Translations under genes and position numbers: made by a program
Notes under the pieces: model-generated
The model's input: the letters and a program-made list of their open reading frames with translations, nothing else
What the model was told of the DNA's origin: nothing
Database searches by the model: none
Assembly: GCF_963924675.1 (NCBI RefSeq)
Contig: NC_089219.1
Location: forward strand, 151,982,288 to 152,046,287
Length of the DNA stretch: 64,000 nucleotides
Direction of reading: 5' to 3'
From: Phocoena phocoena
Lineage: Eukaryota; Chordata; Mammalia; Artiodactyla; Phocoenidae
Shown: positions 23,829 through 37,180 of the stretch, one piece after another
How positions within the stretch are numbered: the stretch's first letter is position 1
Layout of the letters: each line of letters opens with the position of its first letter

Positions 23829-24079
23829 GAAATATGAACTAGGTTGCACCTCCCCAAACTCCTCCTGTGCCTACTGCCTTCCAGATTTAATGGGGGCTGA
23901 CCACAGCTGGTCTCTTCCAAGTCCCAGGGAGGGCGGGAGTGGTGAACTCTGGGATCCGTGGGTTTCCCTTTAAGTGGCCCCTGCCCCAGGTGCACCGTTC
24001 TCCTGCAGGGGTGTCCAGTTTGGGCTCTTAGGGGTGGGCTTGAAGATTCCCACAATGCATTCTGAGGCTCTTTCATCCA

Positions 24080-24415
24080 ATAAATATTTATTAGGAGTCC
24101 TATGTGAGCCACAGTAAAATAACAGAAACTATCACTTATTGAAAGCCATCAGTGCATTTCTGGCCTAACAGGCATTATCTCATTTAACCTTCACGATACT
24201 TAGCTGAAGTTCAGACAGGCCAGGTGACTTCCATTAGAATGTGCCATGAAGAGTAAGGCCCGTCTGTCTTCATTACCACCACGTGTCCAGGTCCTAGAAC
24301 AGTACTAGGCACATAGCAGGAATTCGCATATATTGAATATACTGTGACAGAACTGAGATTTGAACCTGGGTCTGGCTGTCATAGTTGTGCTCTTTCTACC
24401 ACATACTCTACACTT
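24080..24415 (-). repeat. MIR (antisense) interrupted by L2 3' end
   Basis: 'cattatctcatttaacc' and 'gaacctgggtctggctgtc' belong to an antisense MIR. Between them, 'gtactaggcacatagcagg' (24301-24319) looks like the 3' end of an L2 or second MIR. Confidence 0.6.
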
Positions 24416-25491
24416 TCTCATAATTTCTATTATGAGGATGAACAGATGACATTTTTGTCCATGTCTGGACAAAAAATGGCGGTTTCATATAGTTCAAACT
24501 AAGAGCTCAACAAACAATGTAAGTGCCTGGGGCCCTCTGAAAAGTCCCCTGTATCGCCTGGTATTGGTGGTGGCGCAGGCACGGAGCTTTCCCCGAGAGT
24601 CTGGCATGGCCTCATTTGGAAATGGCAGCAGAGTTTGGGGACAGATCCCACTGGCCCCTGAGCAGAACAGTTAGCATGGGGGTACCTCAAGGCAAGTGGC
24701 GACCCCAGACCCTTTCTGGATGTGGGATGCCTTCAAAGTCTTGACCCAGACCTGGGGCTGCCTCTGTTCCCTGCCAAAGATACGAGCTGAGGGGACTAGA
24801 CCAGCCCTCTGATGAAAAGCAGTGTCAGACTAGAAGATTCCAGAGAGGAAGGCTTGTACACTCAACTGCTCACGACTGCCCAGGACTGCAGGTCAGACCT
24901 GCACAAGCAAGCTGTTGTGGTCTCAAGCCATCCTGGTTCCCAGCATGTAGCCCTCCAAAGAGGTGCATTTATGCGAGGGCTAGGAGAAAGCTGGTCCTTC
25001 GGTTTGCTTTAGACTGTCTACCTGATGCTAGCCAACTGCGGGCAGTCAGGTCAGAGGGGGAAGCTCTGGTTCAGTCCTACTCTTGTAATGCTATTCTGCA
25101 ACGTCAATGGCTGGTGGTTAATACAAACAGAAAACCTGCTTGTCAAGGTCAGGTCTAAATTGGATGTTTGAATCTGCTAGTTGAGGACCCTCAATAAGAC
25201 CCTAGTGCCATTAGAATGGAGGGGTTGTCATGGAACTCATGGGATCTTGTGGAATTCAGCCTTGGGCATTTCACAGAGACATCCAGGCCTGGAGTGGGGT
25301 TGTGGTGGAGGGGCAGGGCAGTTCCAGACCTGAGGCTGAGCATTAGGTCATCCAAACAATGGGTGGATTCGAGTTTTCTCATTTTCACTCATTGTTTTTT
25401 CACTAGGTGGACATAGCGTTAATGATCTCACCTCTTTTCAAACTTCCCAAATATCTGTGACATGGAGAACTCATTTAAAATCCCCTGCATT

Positions 25492-25833
25492 TAGGGCTTC
25501 TCTGGTGGCGCAGTGGTTGGGAATCCGCCTGCCAATGCAGGAGACATGGGTTCGAGTCCTGGTCCGGGAGGATCCCACATGCTGCGGAGCAGCTAGGTCC
25601 GTGCGCCACAAGTGCTGAGCCTGCGCTCCAGAGCCCACGTGCCACAACTACTGAGCACGCGTGCCATAATAACTGAAGCCCACGTGCCTAGAGCCCGTGC
25701 TCTGCAACAGGAGAAGCCACCGCAATGAGAGGCCTGTGCACCGCAAGGAACAGTGACCCCCTGCTCGCCGCAACCGGAGAAAGCCTATGCACAGCAAAGA
25801 GGATCCAATGCAGCAAAAAATAAATTAATTAAT
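25492..25833 (+). mobile_element. Long CHR-type SINE with perfect TSD
   Basis: A sense copy starting 'agggcttctctggtggcgca' with the long-form body and tail 'aaaaaataaattaatt'. The perfect 15-bp TSD is 'aaaatcccctgcatt' (25477-25491 and 25834-25848). Confidence 0.95.
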
Positions 25834-26815
25834 AAAATCCCCTGCATTAAAACCTCTGCTGAATGTCCAACAGCACACAACTGCTCCAAGTTTATCAAAA
25901 TGCTTCTTCACAGACTGAAGCCGAGGGTTGATTAACAACCTTTTCTGCTCCTGGCGGTTCCCCTGATTTTAAAGCCTTTTTGCACAGGTTTGGCCTTCCC
26001 TCCCCTGGATGCTTCTTGGGATACAGAAGAAATCCTCCTTCCCTGTCTTGACAATCAGGGATGCATGAGGCTTACAGCTGTTTTGAAGGGGCAATGACTA
26101 GACTAAAAACGCGCCCAGATGAGCAGCCAGCTCAGGCTCTGCAATGTATTTCTCTCAGAGGCGTACAAATGTGACAGCCTCCCTGGTAGAAGCCCTCCCT
26201 GTGCTCCCAGGGGAAGGCCTGTGTGTTCCACAAAGGCCACTGCAGAAATGCTCTTTTCCCTCAGAAAGGCAAAGTGAATTTTCTTCCCCTCACAAAAATC
26301 TTTTGCCCTACAGTTGAGAGAATTCACTCCTACCATTGGTGTGTATTCCCTTTGCTAGCTCATATGTTCTCATGGTCTATTTTCCTTTTGTTTCCCATGA
26401 TCCAGAGCTTAATGCCACTATCATTTCAAAAGGAAATATCATATTCTCATCAGAAAAAAACAAGGGACCCAAAAAAGTATGTACAATTCTAATGCATGAA
26501 TACTTTTACACATATATTAAATGTAGAAAATAGCACTTTTCATGTGTATTAAGAAGGGAAACAGTCACTACATTCTGTTACAATGGTAAAATCCTAGTTT
26601 AAAACAGCTCATTTTAATGAAGGTTTCTGTTTTCTGAAACTATCTCCACGTTCTGGCATAGGACCCAGAGTCACAGGGTCCTCCTGCGCCATCTCCTCAC
26701 CCTGAGATAGCCACCCTCTCTCCCCTCCAGCTGTTGTCCCCTCTCTCTCCTTTTGCTGCCCGTGGTCTCGTATAGACCCACAGTGAGCATGGAATAACTA
26801 TGAGTTCCTGTTCCC

Positions 26816-26854
<39 letters not shown>
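26816..26854. repeat. (CT)n microsatellite
   Basis: About 19 uninterrupted CT units. The Arg/Glu-rich minus-strand frame across it is an artefact. Confidence 0.97.
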
Positions 26855-26856
<2 letters not shown>

Positions 26857-27594
26857 GGACACTGCGGTCATTGAAGCACAAGGCCAGGTGTGTGAGAGTA
26901 ACAGGTTCGGGTAAGCCCAGCTGGCTTAGGGATCCTGCCCTTCCACTTGTTAGTTGTGCGACCTTAACAGATCTAAGCCTCCCCTAGTGCAGCGCTTAAT
27001 AGCAGCGCCCGCTTGCAGGGTGGCTGGGAAGGGAAAGGCCGGTAACGCTCTTAGCCCTGGACCTGGCACATCATTAGCTCACATAATGAACTCCAGGTCA
27101 TCAACTCTAGGGACCCTTTCTCAGTCTTCTGACCACTGTCCCTCCTTATTTAGAGACACCTGCTTTCTTCGATTTGGGCAGCTCTGTGCTCTCTTGGTTC
27201 TTGGTTCTACCCTCTTCCTGTTCTGTGCTGAGTCTTTGTCTTTTGGCCCCTAAAGAAGCTTGTGCCTGAGGTCTGTCTTCAGCCCTCTTCCCTTCCGCTC
27301 TGCATCGTTTCCCTTGCTCTCTCCTCACTTCCCGCCTCTATGTCGTGACTCCACATAGAACCTCCACACAGGACACCCCTCCTAGGCTTAGGCCTGCATA
27401 TCCAGTTGCTTTCTGTCCTGGAGAACTCCTGCCTTCTCCTTCTCGTCCCCTCCTGCTTTCCCTCCTTCCCGCATTCACCCAACAAATGTTTGTCATCATG
27501 AACATTTCAAAGATTAGATATATGTATTTATACTTCCCCCTGTGGTTATACTCCAGCACCTCACGTTCCGGGTATCCAGGATCAAGCTCATTTT

Positions 27595-28250
27595 CACTCA
27601 CCCCAACCTGCATTTGTGACCTCTGTTTATCCTGATGGCTTTACTGCCTTCCCACTGTCCAGGCTCAAAGCCTCCTAGTTGTCTTGGGATGCCACGCCCC
27701 TCAGCTCCTTAGGTATAAACAATCGCCAAGTCCCATGGATTAGAATTATGAGTTTTAAAAAAATTATCCCCCTTTCTCTTCCCACTGCTGCTATCTTAGC
27801 TTGCATTCAGCTACTTAAAAACAATTGCAAAATCCTCCTAACTGGCCTCTTCCTCCAACTTTTCCCAATTCAGGTCCAAATCTATCAGCAGAGATTAAAT
27901 CACATTATTAATTTGCCTGGAGACTTTACAACAAGAGGCAAACTTACTATGCACCATGAGGAGACACCAATGTCTCCGGTAACTTTATCTCCCTCATTGT
28001 CGGATCCAAACCATAATTACTTGTTTCTGCACCTCTCACACTTTCTTCCCACGTGCCTTTGCCTCAACTGTTCTTTATGGCTGGAATTCCTTTCATTTTC
28101 CCACCCCCTCCCCATTTTTCTTCCTGTTAAAATACTGTGATCATTTAAGGAATGTCTCAAAGGCCATTCCTGTGCATCCATTTACAGTTGCCTTTTATTC
28201 CCTTCATTGGCTGTCACGGGCTCTTGCACATAGTAGGGTCCCAAAGCTCA
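27595..28250 (+). repeat. L2 LINE 3' region
   Basis: 'atcctcctaactggcctctt' and 'cccacgtgcctttgcctcaa' are characteristic L2 phrases in sense order. A 153-residue frame reads through part of this copy and is not a gene. Confidence 0.8.
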
Positions 28251-30204
28251 CCTCATCAAACACTCTAGTGACAAATAGGTTAAGTTTACCAATGTGATCT
28301 AGTATTTAAACTACCTGCTGAGTTTAAATACCAAATGAAAAGGAGCCCCCAAGTAAACACTCCTGCAGTACGCTCTAGCTTTAACTTCCCGTTTAAACAT
28401 AATTCAAATTAGATGAAGGAATTCAGATATCTTATACATTTTCTAAAAGGTTTTTTAAAATCTTCTAAATGGCTCATTAAAGGAATCCTTTCCATTCATT
28501 AAACCTCGTTTCCACAGAAAACCCTTTTGTATAGTTCCTGCAAAGACATTTACAGGAGAAACAGCAGCCTGAGTATTTAAAAATGCATCAGGTGGGACCA
28601 GTGCCCTTCAGTCTTTGCTTTACATAAACCCGAAATAAAACCACATCAATATTTTGAATTGGCAATAGAATTTAATAGAAAGTTTGTGATGGCCATAAAA
28701 TGTTTTGATCTGAAGGATTTACATAAGCCATTTTGATTCTCAGAAGGGCCCCAGGACATCTGTTCAACTTTAAATCTGAAAGTAAATGTAAATAAGCACT
28801 TAAATTTCCATGTAAAAGGTGGTAGAACATGTGTTTATTGAGACACTTGTCGAACACCATAGACTTTAATTACTTAAAAGCAGTGGTCTGTACCTAACAG
28901 TCCTCTAAGTACCTGCAAAGGTAGTATTTGCATTTCTTCGAAACACCAATGAACACACATTTTCCTTTCATTTTAGTAGGTTTCTAGTGGAATACAAACC
29001 ACATTGAGATTTGGATTATGTCGATTTCTGGACACTTTTTCATACTCTGTGTGTTTTATCAAGTCACATATATGGCCCATTTGATTTGGTGATTAAGACC
29101 ACCAGAAAGCCAGGTCATTATTTTTTTTAATTGTTTTTTTTTTTTCATCAGGTAGACTCTAGACACAGCTTATGTTTCCACTGATGGAGGAGGGAGTTAA
29201 GCCAATGTGTATAACTCAGGCTCTAAGTCCCCTTCCCCCAAAGAGGAAAAAAATAGGGTTTGGGGGCAGTAGGGAGGCAAAATAATCTACAACATCGAGA
29301 TTGCACAAAGTGGGGTTTAAGTAGGGTGACCATATAATTTATCATCCCAAAGGGGATGCTTTTGAGAATGAAAGGGGAGACTAACCAGAAGGGACTCTGG
29401 AATAACAGAAGTGAAACAGTACTGAACTGGGGAAACAGGGCATATTGTCACCCCGGGTTTGGGAGTGGTTCCAAAGGGTGAAGTGTTTGGACGTGCATGC
29501 TGGTTGCGGAGGACTGATGCAGGCAGCACCCAGAGGGCAGCTGACCCGGGCAGGTGTGTGCTCCTGGCCCCATCTGGGTGTTTCCTTATTCTCTCCCAGA
29601 CAGAGCATGCTGTTTCCTGCCAGAATCTCTGTTCATTCTGTTCTCCCATCCTGGAATGCCTTCTTCTCATCTTGCCACCTGTCCTATACTACATTCCACT
29701 AGGAGTTTCTCAAAATGGATTCTGTGGGTCTGGTTCTAGGAATCTGCCTTTTCAATCAACCCCTACTTCCACCCTCTGCCCAGGAGCTTTTGCTCTAGGC
29801 TGTAAACTTTTGAGGGTGAAAACCTATGTCTGAATCCTCTGTTTAATTCAACATATCGGGGGAGAGGGAGTTACTCAGTCCCTGTTGGCCAAACTGAAAG
29901 GAAACTTTACCCTACACTGATGTTGAAGAGCTCGCTTTCTGACTTCCTAGTCTGTGGCATCTCCTGGACATACCTTGATGTATTCTCTTGAGAGACAATG
30001 CTTAGGTCATCACAAATTGATGACCATCCAGGGAATGGTTGTAGCAGAGCTTCCACTCCTGGATCTCAGCCTGTGAGTTAACAACTATTTATTGTGTACA
30101 GGGTATCGTGCTAGACCTTCTTCAGGAAGAAAATAGGAGCAAAAGGAGCCGTAGTTTCTGTCCTGAAGAAATTTAAATAGAGCTCTGGAAACAAAGAATA
30201 CGTG

Positions 30205-30440
30205 TACCAAAAATATGGACTCTAGAGTCTGACTGCCTGGGTTCAAATCCCAGTTCTGCCACTAACTTTGACAAGACACTTGGCCTCTCTGTGTCTTAGT
30301 TTCGTCATCTATAAATATGGATAATAATAGTCTCAACTTCATAGGGTGTTGTGAGGATTCAGTAGAAATATGTAAAATAGAGTAGTGATGACATATAATA
30401 AGAGTTATATAAGTGCAATAAGTATTATTCTATCATTAAT
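30205..30440 (+). repeat. MIR SINE
   Basis: 'gtctgactgcctgggttcaa' through 'gggtgttgtgaggattcag' is a well preserved sense MIR. Confidence 0.92.
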
Positions 30441-30749
30441 ATTATTATTATATAAAAAGCATGATCTTTAATTATCTGCAATACAAAGCAATATAATTAG
30501 TGAAAAATAATATAATGGAAACCGAATCTTTAGTATTGAACTCCCGAGTACCATAGAATGTGATTTACAGGTGCCCACAGATATGTTTATATAGTTAAAT
30601 ATACAGACATAACTAAAGATTGTTCTCTGTGAGAGCCGTGTGTTGAATGAGGGAGACCAAGCATTTAAAAAAAGTCATGTGTGCCCTCCCAGTATATAGG
30701 ATTCCGTCTTCTCAATCTTAGGTTTAAATCCTTCCCGTGCCCCTTTAAA

Positions 30750-32000
30750 CATTTTTTTGAACAATTTATTTTGAGATAAGTTCAAACTTAGGGAAAGTTG
30801 CCAGAATAAGTTCAAACTTAGGGAAAGTTGCCAGAATAGTACATAGAATTCCCATAGCCCAGATAATCTAATTTTTACCTTTTACCACACTTTTTTTTAA
30901 TTGAACTATAGTTGATTTACAATGTTGTGTTAGTTTCAGGTGTACAGCACAGTGATTCAGTTATACATACATATATATATATATATATTCTTTTTCAGCT
31001 TCTTTTCCCTTATAGGTTATTACAAAATATTGAGTATCGTTCCCTGTGCTATACAGTAGGTCCTTAGTGTGTGTGTGTGTGTGTGTGCATGCAGGTACCT
31101 TACCATTATGTCTTTCTGAACCACTGAGAGCAAACTGTAGACATGAAGCCCCTCCGCCTTCCAGCATGTATTCTGCTACCCCCAAAGGATACTTTCCCAC
31201 ATAACCACCGTATAACACTCCAAATAATGAAATTTACATTGATTCAATGCTAACATCCAATATTCAGACCCCATTCAGATTTCATCAACTGTTCCAATAA
31301 TATCTTTTGCTTTCTGGTCCAAGGCCAGTCCAGGAACATGTGTTGCCTTTAGTTGTCAGGTCTTTTCAGCCTCCTTCAGTCTGGAACAACAGTGCCTCAG
31401 TCTTTCCCTGTCAAATGCCCTTGACTGTTTTAAAGAGCATAGGTCTTTCATTCTGCAGGTGATTTCTCTGATTTTTCTTTTGACTATTCATAGAGGCCAT
31501 GTATCCAGGCAGGAATTCTTCAGAAATTATGCTGTGCTCTTCTAATTCTGTTTCACTGCTGGTAATGCCAGCCTTAATCACCTGGAAAAGTTGGTGTCTC
31601 TCAGATTCCTCCATAAAGCCATCATTTTCCCCTTTGGAACTGAACAGTATTTTGTGGGGAGATATTCTGAAATGACACCTCATCAAACCTTATCCATTAG
31701 CCCAGTACCCGTAAGTGACTGCCTAATTCAACTTCCATCATCATCATGGCCCATTGGAAGTTTCTATTTCTATTATTTCTTATAAATTTATTAGTTGGTA
31801 TTCTATTGTGAGGAAGACTTTCCCTTCACCCTCATTTATTTATTTATTTGTTGGTTGATTGGTTGGTTGGTTTGTCCATATGTCCATTCATTCATTCATT
31901 CATTCATACTAGTATGAGTTCATTGACTCTTCACTTCAGTGGCTGTATCTGTTGATATGATTATTTATCCTAATGCTCAATTTGTCCCAGATTTGGCTAG
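30750..32000 (-). repeat. Antisense L1M remnant with nested younger L1
   Basis: 'tcagatttcatcaactgttc' and 'ttttgtggggagatattctg' are L1M phrases on the reverse strand. A younger antisense L1 3' end interrupts it at about 30890-31075 ('gatttacaatgttgtgttag' to 'gtgctatacagtaggtcc'), followed by a (GT)n tract at 31067-31086. The left part also holds a 30-bp tandem duplication at 30776-30835. Confidence 0.75.
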
Positions 32001-32002
32001 TG

Positions 32003-32116
32003 GGAACCCTGGCAGTCCAGTGGTGAAGACTCCACGCTTCCACTGAAGGGGGCGTGGGTTCAATCCCTGGTCAGGGAACTAAGATGCCACATGCCATGCG
32101 GCAAAGAAAAAAAAGA
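32003..32116 (+). mobile_element. Short CHR-type SINE, diverged
   Basis: 'ggcagtccagtggtgaagac' to 'ccatgcggcaaagaaaaaaa' is a minimal sense copy with several differences from the young forms. It has no clear TSD and so is an older insertion. Confidence 0.8.
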
Positions 32117-32399
32117 TGGATACTGTGTCCTTTTGACATGTCCTCATCATTCCTTGAGCATTTCCTTAGTTTCTGGCCCAACAAGATGTTTCAGACCCAT
32201 CTTGTGCTTTTTCTGCCACAGGAAAACTGGTTCCTTTTACTGCAGGATATCAATTCAGAAACCAAGATCTAGGCCTTCAGTGAGCTCCTGGTTGCTGGAG
32301 AGTTGTTGCTTCTAGGCCCTCTCAGTGGACAGAGCTAGAAAATAAATGTTTGTATATATGTACACATACACACATGCATCTATCACTATTTTTATATAT

Positions 32400-32990
32400 C
32401 TCTCTCTATGTATTTTTAAACCATGAGTCCCTATTGACCTCCAATTACAACCCAGCACTGCAGTGTTCTTTCTAACCTTTCCCCTTTCTGTGTTTGTAAG
32501 TCACTTCTCTGATAGTGAGAAGCCTGCCTTCCATTAGCCTCAATATGTTTACATTTTTGCTCAATTTTCTAATTTTCTCAGTGTAACTAATCTCACAATC
32601 ATAGCAGCCTGCTCCTCCTCTGCATGGTCCCCATCATCACTTCCGTGACCCCTGGACATGTCAGCACCTCTATGTGGCCCTCCCCTTACCGTCCTCCTTG
32701 GACACAGGGCGCACTAAAGCCTCCATGCGGTCCCCTCCCCTACTGCTCTTGTTCTTCAACCACCAGGCACCCCAAAGTCCCCTCCATATCCATAGCTCCC
32801 TACCCCATTTCATTGTCCTCCAGGCATGCTGACACTCTGAGTCCCTGTCCCCTCTGCCACGCTTCCAGTGCAGGACACACTGACATTCCAGGGAAGGAAA
32901 AGGAAGAGAAAGAAAGCTTCATGTCTCTTTTTCGTTTCCAGTTCTGAGGTCTGTTTCATTGTCTTTGTGTCAGGACTTTAATAGGATTTT
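32400..32990 (-). repeat. Antisense L1M remnant (probable)
   Basis: 'cctccaattacaacccagca' and 'gataatataccttgtgggc' flank a diverged stretch that reads like further L1M. The 107-residue open frame inside it is proline/serine-rich and not supported as coding. Confidence 0.4.
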
Positions 32991-33478
32991 TACTCTCTGT
33001 GTCTCAGTTGCTATTGTTGCTGATAATATACCTTGTGGGCCTATAATTATCATGTGCAGGGCCTACCTCAAGTGCTGCAATCAGAAGGCCCAGTGTACCA
33101 AGGGAATATACTACCATTAAGACTACCATTAAGTGTGTGGTTTGAGTCGCATGTCAAGATTTTAGGAGACCTGATCAGGTTAAACATCTCTACAACAGTT
33201 TCTTAATTAATTGAAAAGCATCCTTATTCCCAATAGTAGTTATATATTACAGTTGGATCAAAGTGAAGAGTAAATTACATATTCTATAACTACTTAATAA
33301 GCCCTTTGTTCTTACCTATGACATGTGCTAATGGGAGCTAAATGCCATCCTTACAAGGAATGTAATTTAACATGCTTCTTGTAAAAATACTGACCTCCTG
33401 GTAGATATGCTTAAATATGCCTGATGATCAATATACCTTTATCTTATTGATTACATGCTGATTCTTTCTGTGTAGTAG

Positions 33479-33561
33479 AACCCAGTTTTGAAATACAAGA
33501 GCAGCAGGAAGAGACAGTGAAACCAAATTCTGATTACAATGATTCTAAGATGATAATAAAG
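33479..33561 (+). pseudogene. LEMD1: LEMD1 exon 3 (linker) with NAGNAG acceptor
   Basis: The acceptor 'tttctgtgtagtag' offers two AGs three bases apart, so the exon may start at 33476 or 33479. Both keep the frame. It reads (E)PSFEIQEQQEETVKPNSDY then NDSKMIIK and ends exactly at a codon before the donor 'aaag/gtaaac'. The sequence is acidic and unstructured and much less conserved than exon 2. I assign it from phase, canonical sites and position, and from the NDSK..K end resembling the remembered human linker. No stop occurs in this frame. Confidence 0.8.
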
Positions 33562-33914
33562 GTAAACTTATTTATTTTCATAAAACTGAATTATGAGCAG
33601 TGGTGGTCTTTTTCTGTAGGAAAAATATGAATTTGTTTAGGAAACGCAGCTTTCCTTTCCCTTTCATCTAAGAGTATAACAATTACTGACTTTAGCTAAT
33701 TTATAATTTGCATTATGAGTATAGATATATGTATCCATTTTAGGGAGAGGAATTTCCTGTTGTACCTCTCACATGAGGACCCCTGAGTTATTTTAATCTC
33801 TTGGGACTTGTTAGGGCTTTGTGAGCACCAGGCACTATTCATCGCAATTCATGAGTCCAGGCATGATTTACTATAGATAATTATTGATTATGGAATTTAC
33901 TATCCGAAAGGCTT

Positions 33915-34055
33915 CTTGGAGGAGGCTATATGGTTCATCTTATAGATGAGGAAACAAGCAGAGAGGGCATATGACTTGTCCAAAGCACAGAGAGTTAGAA
34001 GAAAAATTGGAATCGAATTCTAGTCTCCCAGTTTCCATTCTATTGCCCTTTCCAG
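33915..34055 (-). repeat. MIR SINE fragment
   Basis: 'ttatagatgaggaaacaag' and the following 'ggaatcgaattctagtc' match antisense MIR. Confidence 0.75.
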
Positions 34056-34762
34056 TATATCAAGCTGCCAGAGGGGTGGAAAAACAACCAGGCACCTGAG
34101 TAGTGAAACAGCTCCCCCCAGTGTCCCTTTTTTTTATATCGCAGAAGGACTCCAGAACATCTGTTCACCCATGGAAGCAAAGGCTTTCTTTCTGATGATT
34201 GCTTTGCAAAGAAAGTCCTTGCGAGGCACTCGTTGGTGACTTCCATTCACACCTTAAAGCGTGCTACAGAAATCATGAGAGTTAAAACGGGCTGACACAT
34301 ATGCATATGAGTACCTGGAATTCTCCCAAGTGGACAAAAAAAAATCTCAAACCTGAAAAACTTTTTTTGACATTTTATTATAACATATCTTACTCATCCA
34401 AAAATTTATAAAGAATCACATAATGAGTAGAGTCCCACTCCAGAGATTTTTAAAAAAATCATTGCTAATTCAGTTGAAGACCCCAATGTATCCCTCCCGG
34501 ATCATATTCCCTTCCTTCCTTTCCCGCAAGGTAACCACTGATCTCAATTTTCTAGTTTTCATTCTTTTCCTTTTCTTTACAGTATCCACAGACTTTAGTT
34601 TCTCATGATTTTGGACTTTATTTAAATTATAACGTAATGTAAGTATTCTGTAACTTTCCTTTATCATTCAGTATTATGTTGTGAGCTTCATCCCATATTT
34701 GTAGCTCTAGTTCATTTTTACTGCTATACACTTATTATGAAAATATATCTATCCATTCTTTT

Positions 34763-34976
34763 TTTTTTTTTTTTTTTTTTTTCTGCGTTATGCGGGCCTC
34801 TCAATGTTGTGGCCTCTCCCGTTGCGGAGCACAGGCTCCGGACGTGCAGGCTCAGCGGCCATGGCTCACGGGCCTAGCCGCTCCGCGGCATGTGGGATCT
34901 TCCCGGACCGGGGCACGAACCCGTGTCCCCTTCATTGGCAGGCGGACTCTCAACCACTGCGCCACCAGGGAAGCCC
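34763..34976 (-). mobile_element. Medium CHR-type SINE in L1M
   Basis: An antisense copy: T-run, 'cgttatgcgggcctctcaat', then '...gccaccagggaagccc'. The flanks share 'tatccattcttt' (left from about 34750, right from 34977), marking the insertion into the L1M sequence. Confidence 0.95.
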
Positions 34977-35708
34977 TATCCATTCTTTATTTATTGGACA
35001 TCTGGATCATTTCCAAGTTTTTCTAATACAAGCAATGCTGCTACAAACATTGTGACAAATGCTCCATCGTGTAAATGTACAAGAAATCTTCTGATTGAAT
35101 GAATGATCTAAGAGTGGAACTGCTCCACTAGTAGTAGAATCAAAGGATATATCTCTCTTCAACTTAACACAGCATGCTAAATTGCTCTGAAAAGAAGCTG
35201 CAGCATTTTATGTTCCTAAGAGCTCCATTGTTCTAAATCTTCTTCAAAATTTAGTATTGCCAGATTTCATTTTTGTCAATGTAGTGGTTGGAGGATGGTA
35301 GTTCATTATGATTATAATTTGTATTTTTCTTATTATTAATAAGTTGAGCATCTTTTCACATGTTTGTTGGTCATTTGTGTTTTCTCATCTGCGAAATGCC
35401 TGTTCATTTCTCTTGCCCATTTTTCTATTGTTTACCCTTTTCTTGTTAATTTATAAGAGCTCTATATATTTTGGATACTAATCCTTTGTTAGTCATTAAG
35501 TATAGAACATATCTTCTAGTAGCTTGGGAATTTTTTTTTTTTTTGAGAAAAAGATTTTTTTTGCAGTAGTCTTAGGTTCATAGCAAAATGGAGAGGAAGG
35601 TACAGAGATTTCCCATATAACCCCTGCCCCCCACACATGCAGAGTCTCTCCCATTACTAACAACCCCCACCAGTGGGCTTATCTTTTCACTCTTTTCTTG
35701 GTGACTTT

Positions 35709-35768
35709 TTTTTTTTTTTTTGCACTGAGAGCCCAGAATCCTAACCACTAGGCAACCAGGGAACTCCC
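35709..35768 (-). mobile_element. Truncated CHR-type SINE
   Basis: A T-run followed by 'gagagcccagaatcctaacc' and 'ccagggaactccccc'. Only about 60 bp of the tRNA-like head remain. Confidence 0.75.
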
Positions 35769-37180
35769 CCTTGGTGTCTTTTTTTTTTTAATATAATTTA
35801 AAAAAATGATTTCAAACTTACAGAAAAATTGCAACAAAATGTTCCTGTGTGGCCTTAACCTAGGTTTACCAAGTCTTAACTTTTTACCACATTTTTTTGG
35901 TAATTTTATCTATTATTTATTTCTCAAACTAAATTGTAGACATCATGACCTTTTACTCCCTCCCAAAACTTTAGTATGTATTTCCTTAGACTAAAGACAT
36001 AAGGACATTCACAGTACAATGACAGGAATCAGAAAAAATTTTAATTGAGATTAAATTCACATAACATAAAATTTACTATTTTAAAATGAACACTTTAGTG
36101 GCATTTAAGACATTCATAATGCTGTGAAACTACTACCTCTATCTAGTTTCAAAAATTTTCATCACCCCAAAATAAAATTCAGTACCCATTAAGCAGTTAT
36201 TCCCCAATTCCCTTCTGGCAATTACTAATCTACTTTCTATTTCAATGAATTTACTTTTGGATTTTTCATTTGAATGGAATCATTCAGTATGTGATGTTTT
36301 ATGACTGACTTCTTTCACTTGGCTTAAGGTTTTCAAGGTTCATCCATGTTGCAGCATGTATCTGTATCTTTTTATGACTAACAGTTCATTGTATGGATAT
36401 ACCACAATTTACTATTCATTCATTCATTGATGGACATGTGGATTCTTTCCACCTCTTGGATATTGAGAATAGTGCTACCTTGAGCATTCACATACAAATA
36501 TTTGAGTACGTGTTTTCAGTTCTTTTGGATATATATCTAGGAGTGGAATTGCTAGGTCTTATGGTAATTCTATGTTTAACTATTTTAGTAATGGCTAGTT
36601 GTTTTCCACAGTGGCTGCAGCATTTTACATTCCTACTACCTATATATGAGGATTCTAATTTCTCATATCCTTGCCAACACTTCTTATTCCACTCCAACTT
36701 TCTTTTTAAAAGCCAGCCTGGTAGGTGTAAAGTAGTATCTCATTGTGGTTTTACTTTGCATTTCCTTAATGATTAATGATATTGAACATCTTTTCACGTG
36801 CTTATTCCCCTTTTGTGTATCTTCTTTGCAGAAACATCTATTCAAGCCATATGCCTATATTTTAACAAGTTAGTTTGTCTTTTTGTTGTTGAGTTGTAAG
36901 AGTTCTTTATATATTCTGAATACTAGACTGTTATCAGATATATGATTTACCAATATATTTTTTCCCATTCTGTATGTTGCCATTCTTGATGATGTCCTTT
37001 GAGATCACAAAAGTTTTCAGAAGTTTGTCTATGACAAGTCTTGGCATAGATTTCTTTAGGTTTATCCTGTTTGGAATTCATTCAGCTTCTTGAATCTGTA
37101 GATTACTGCTTTTTGCCAAATTTGGAACGTTGTGAGCCATTATTTCTCCAAATACCTTTTGTTGTTGTTGTTGTTGTTTG

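Larger units (their letters stand above)
23047..33478 (+). other. LEMD1 intron 2
   Basis: About 10.4 kb between exons 2 and 3. It holds two long SINEs, MIR and L2 copies, a (CT)n tract and a large antisense L1M block, each listed separately. The unlisted stretches 24425-25476, 25849-26800, 26855-27590 and 28251-30200 contain no recognised gene. Part of 28400-28870 is AT-rich and repeat-free. Confidence 0.8.

Noticed and set aside
26671..26871. Frame encoding an Arg-Glu repeat
   Set aside because: It is a translation of the (CT)n microsatellite.
27679..28140. 153-residue plus-strand frame
   Set aside because: It reads through an L2 LINE 3' copy in sense orientation and is not an L2 protein frame.
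36393..36776. 127-residue plus-strand frame
   Set aside because: It lies in antisense L1M sequence and is a by-product of the repeat.
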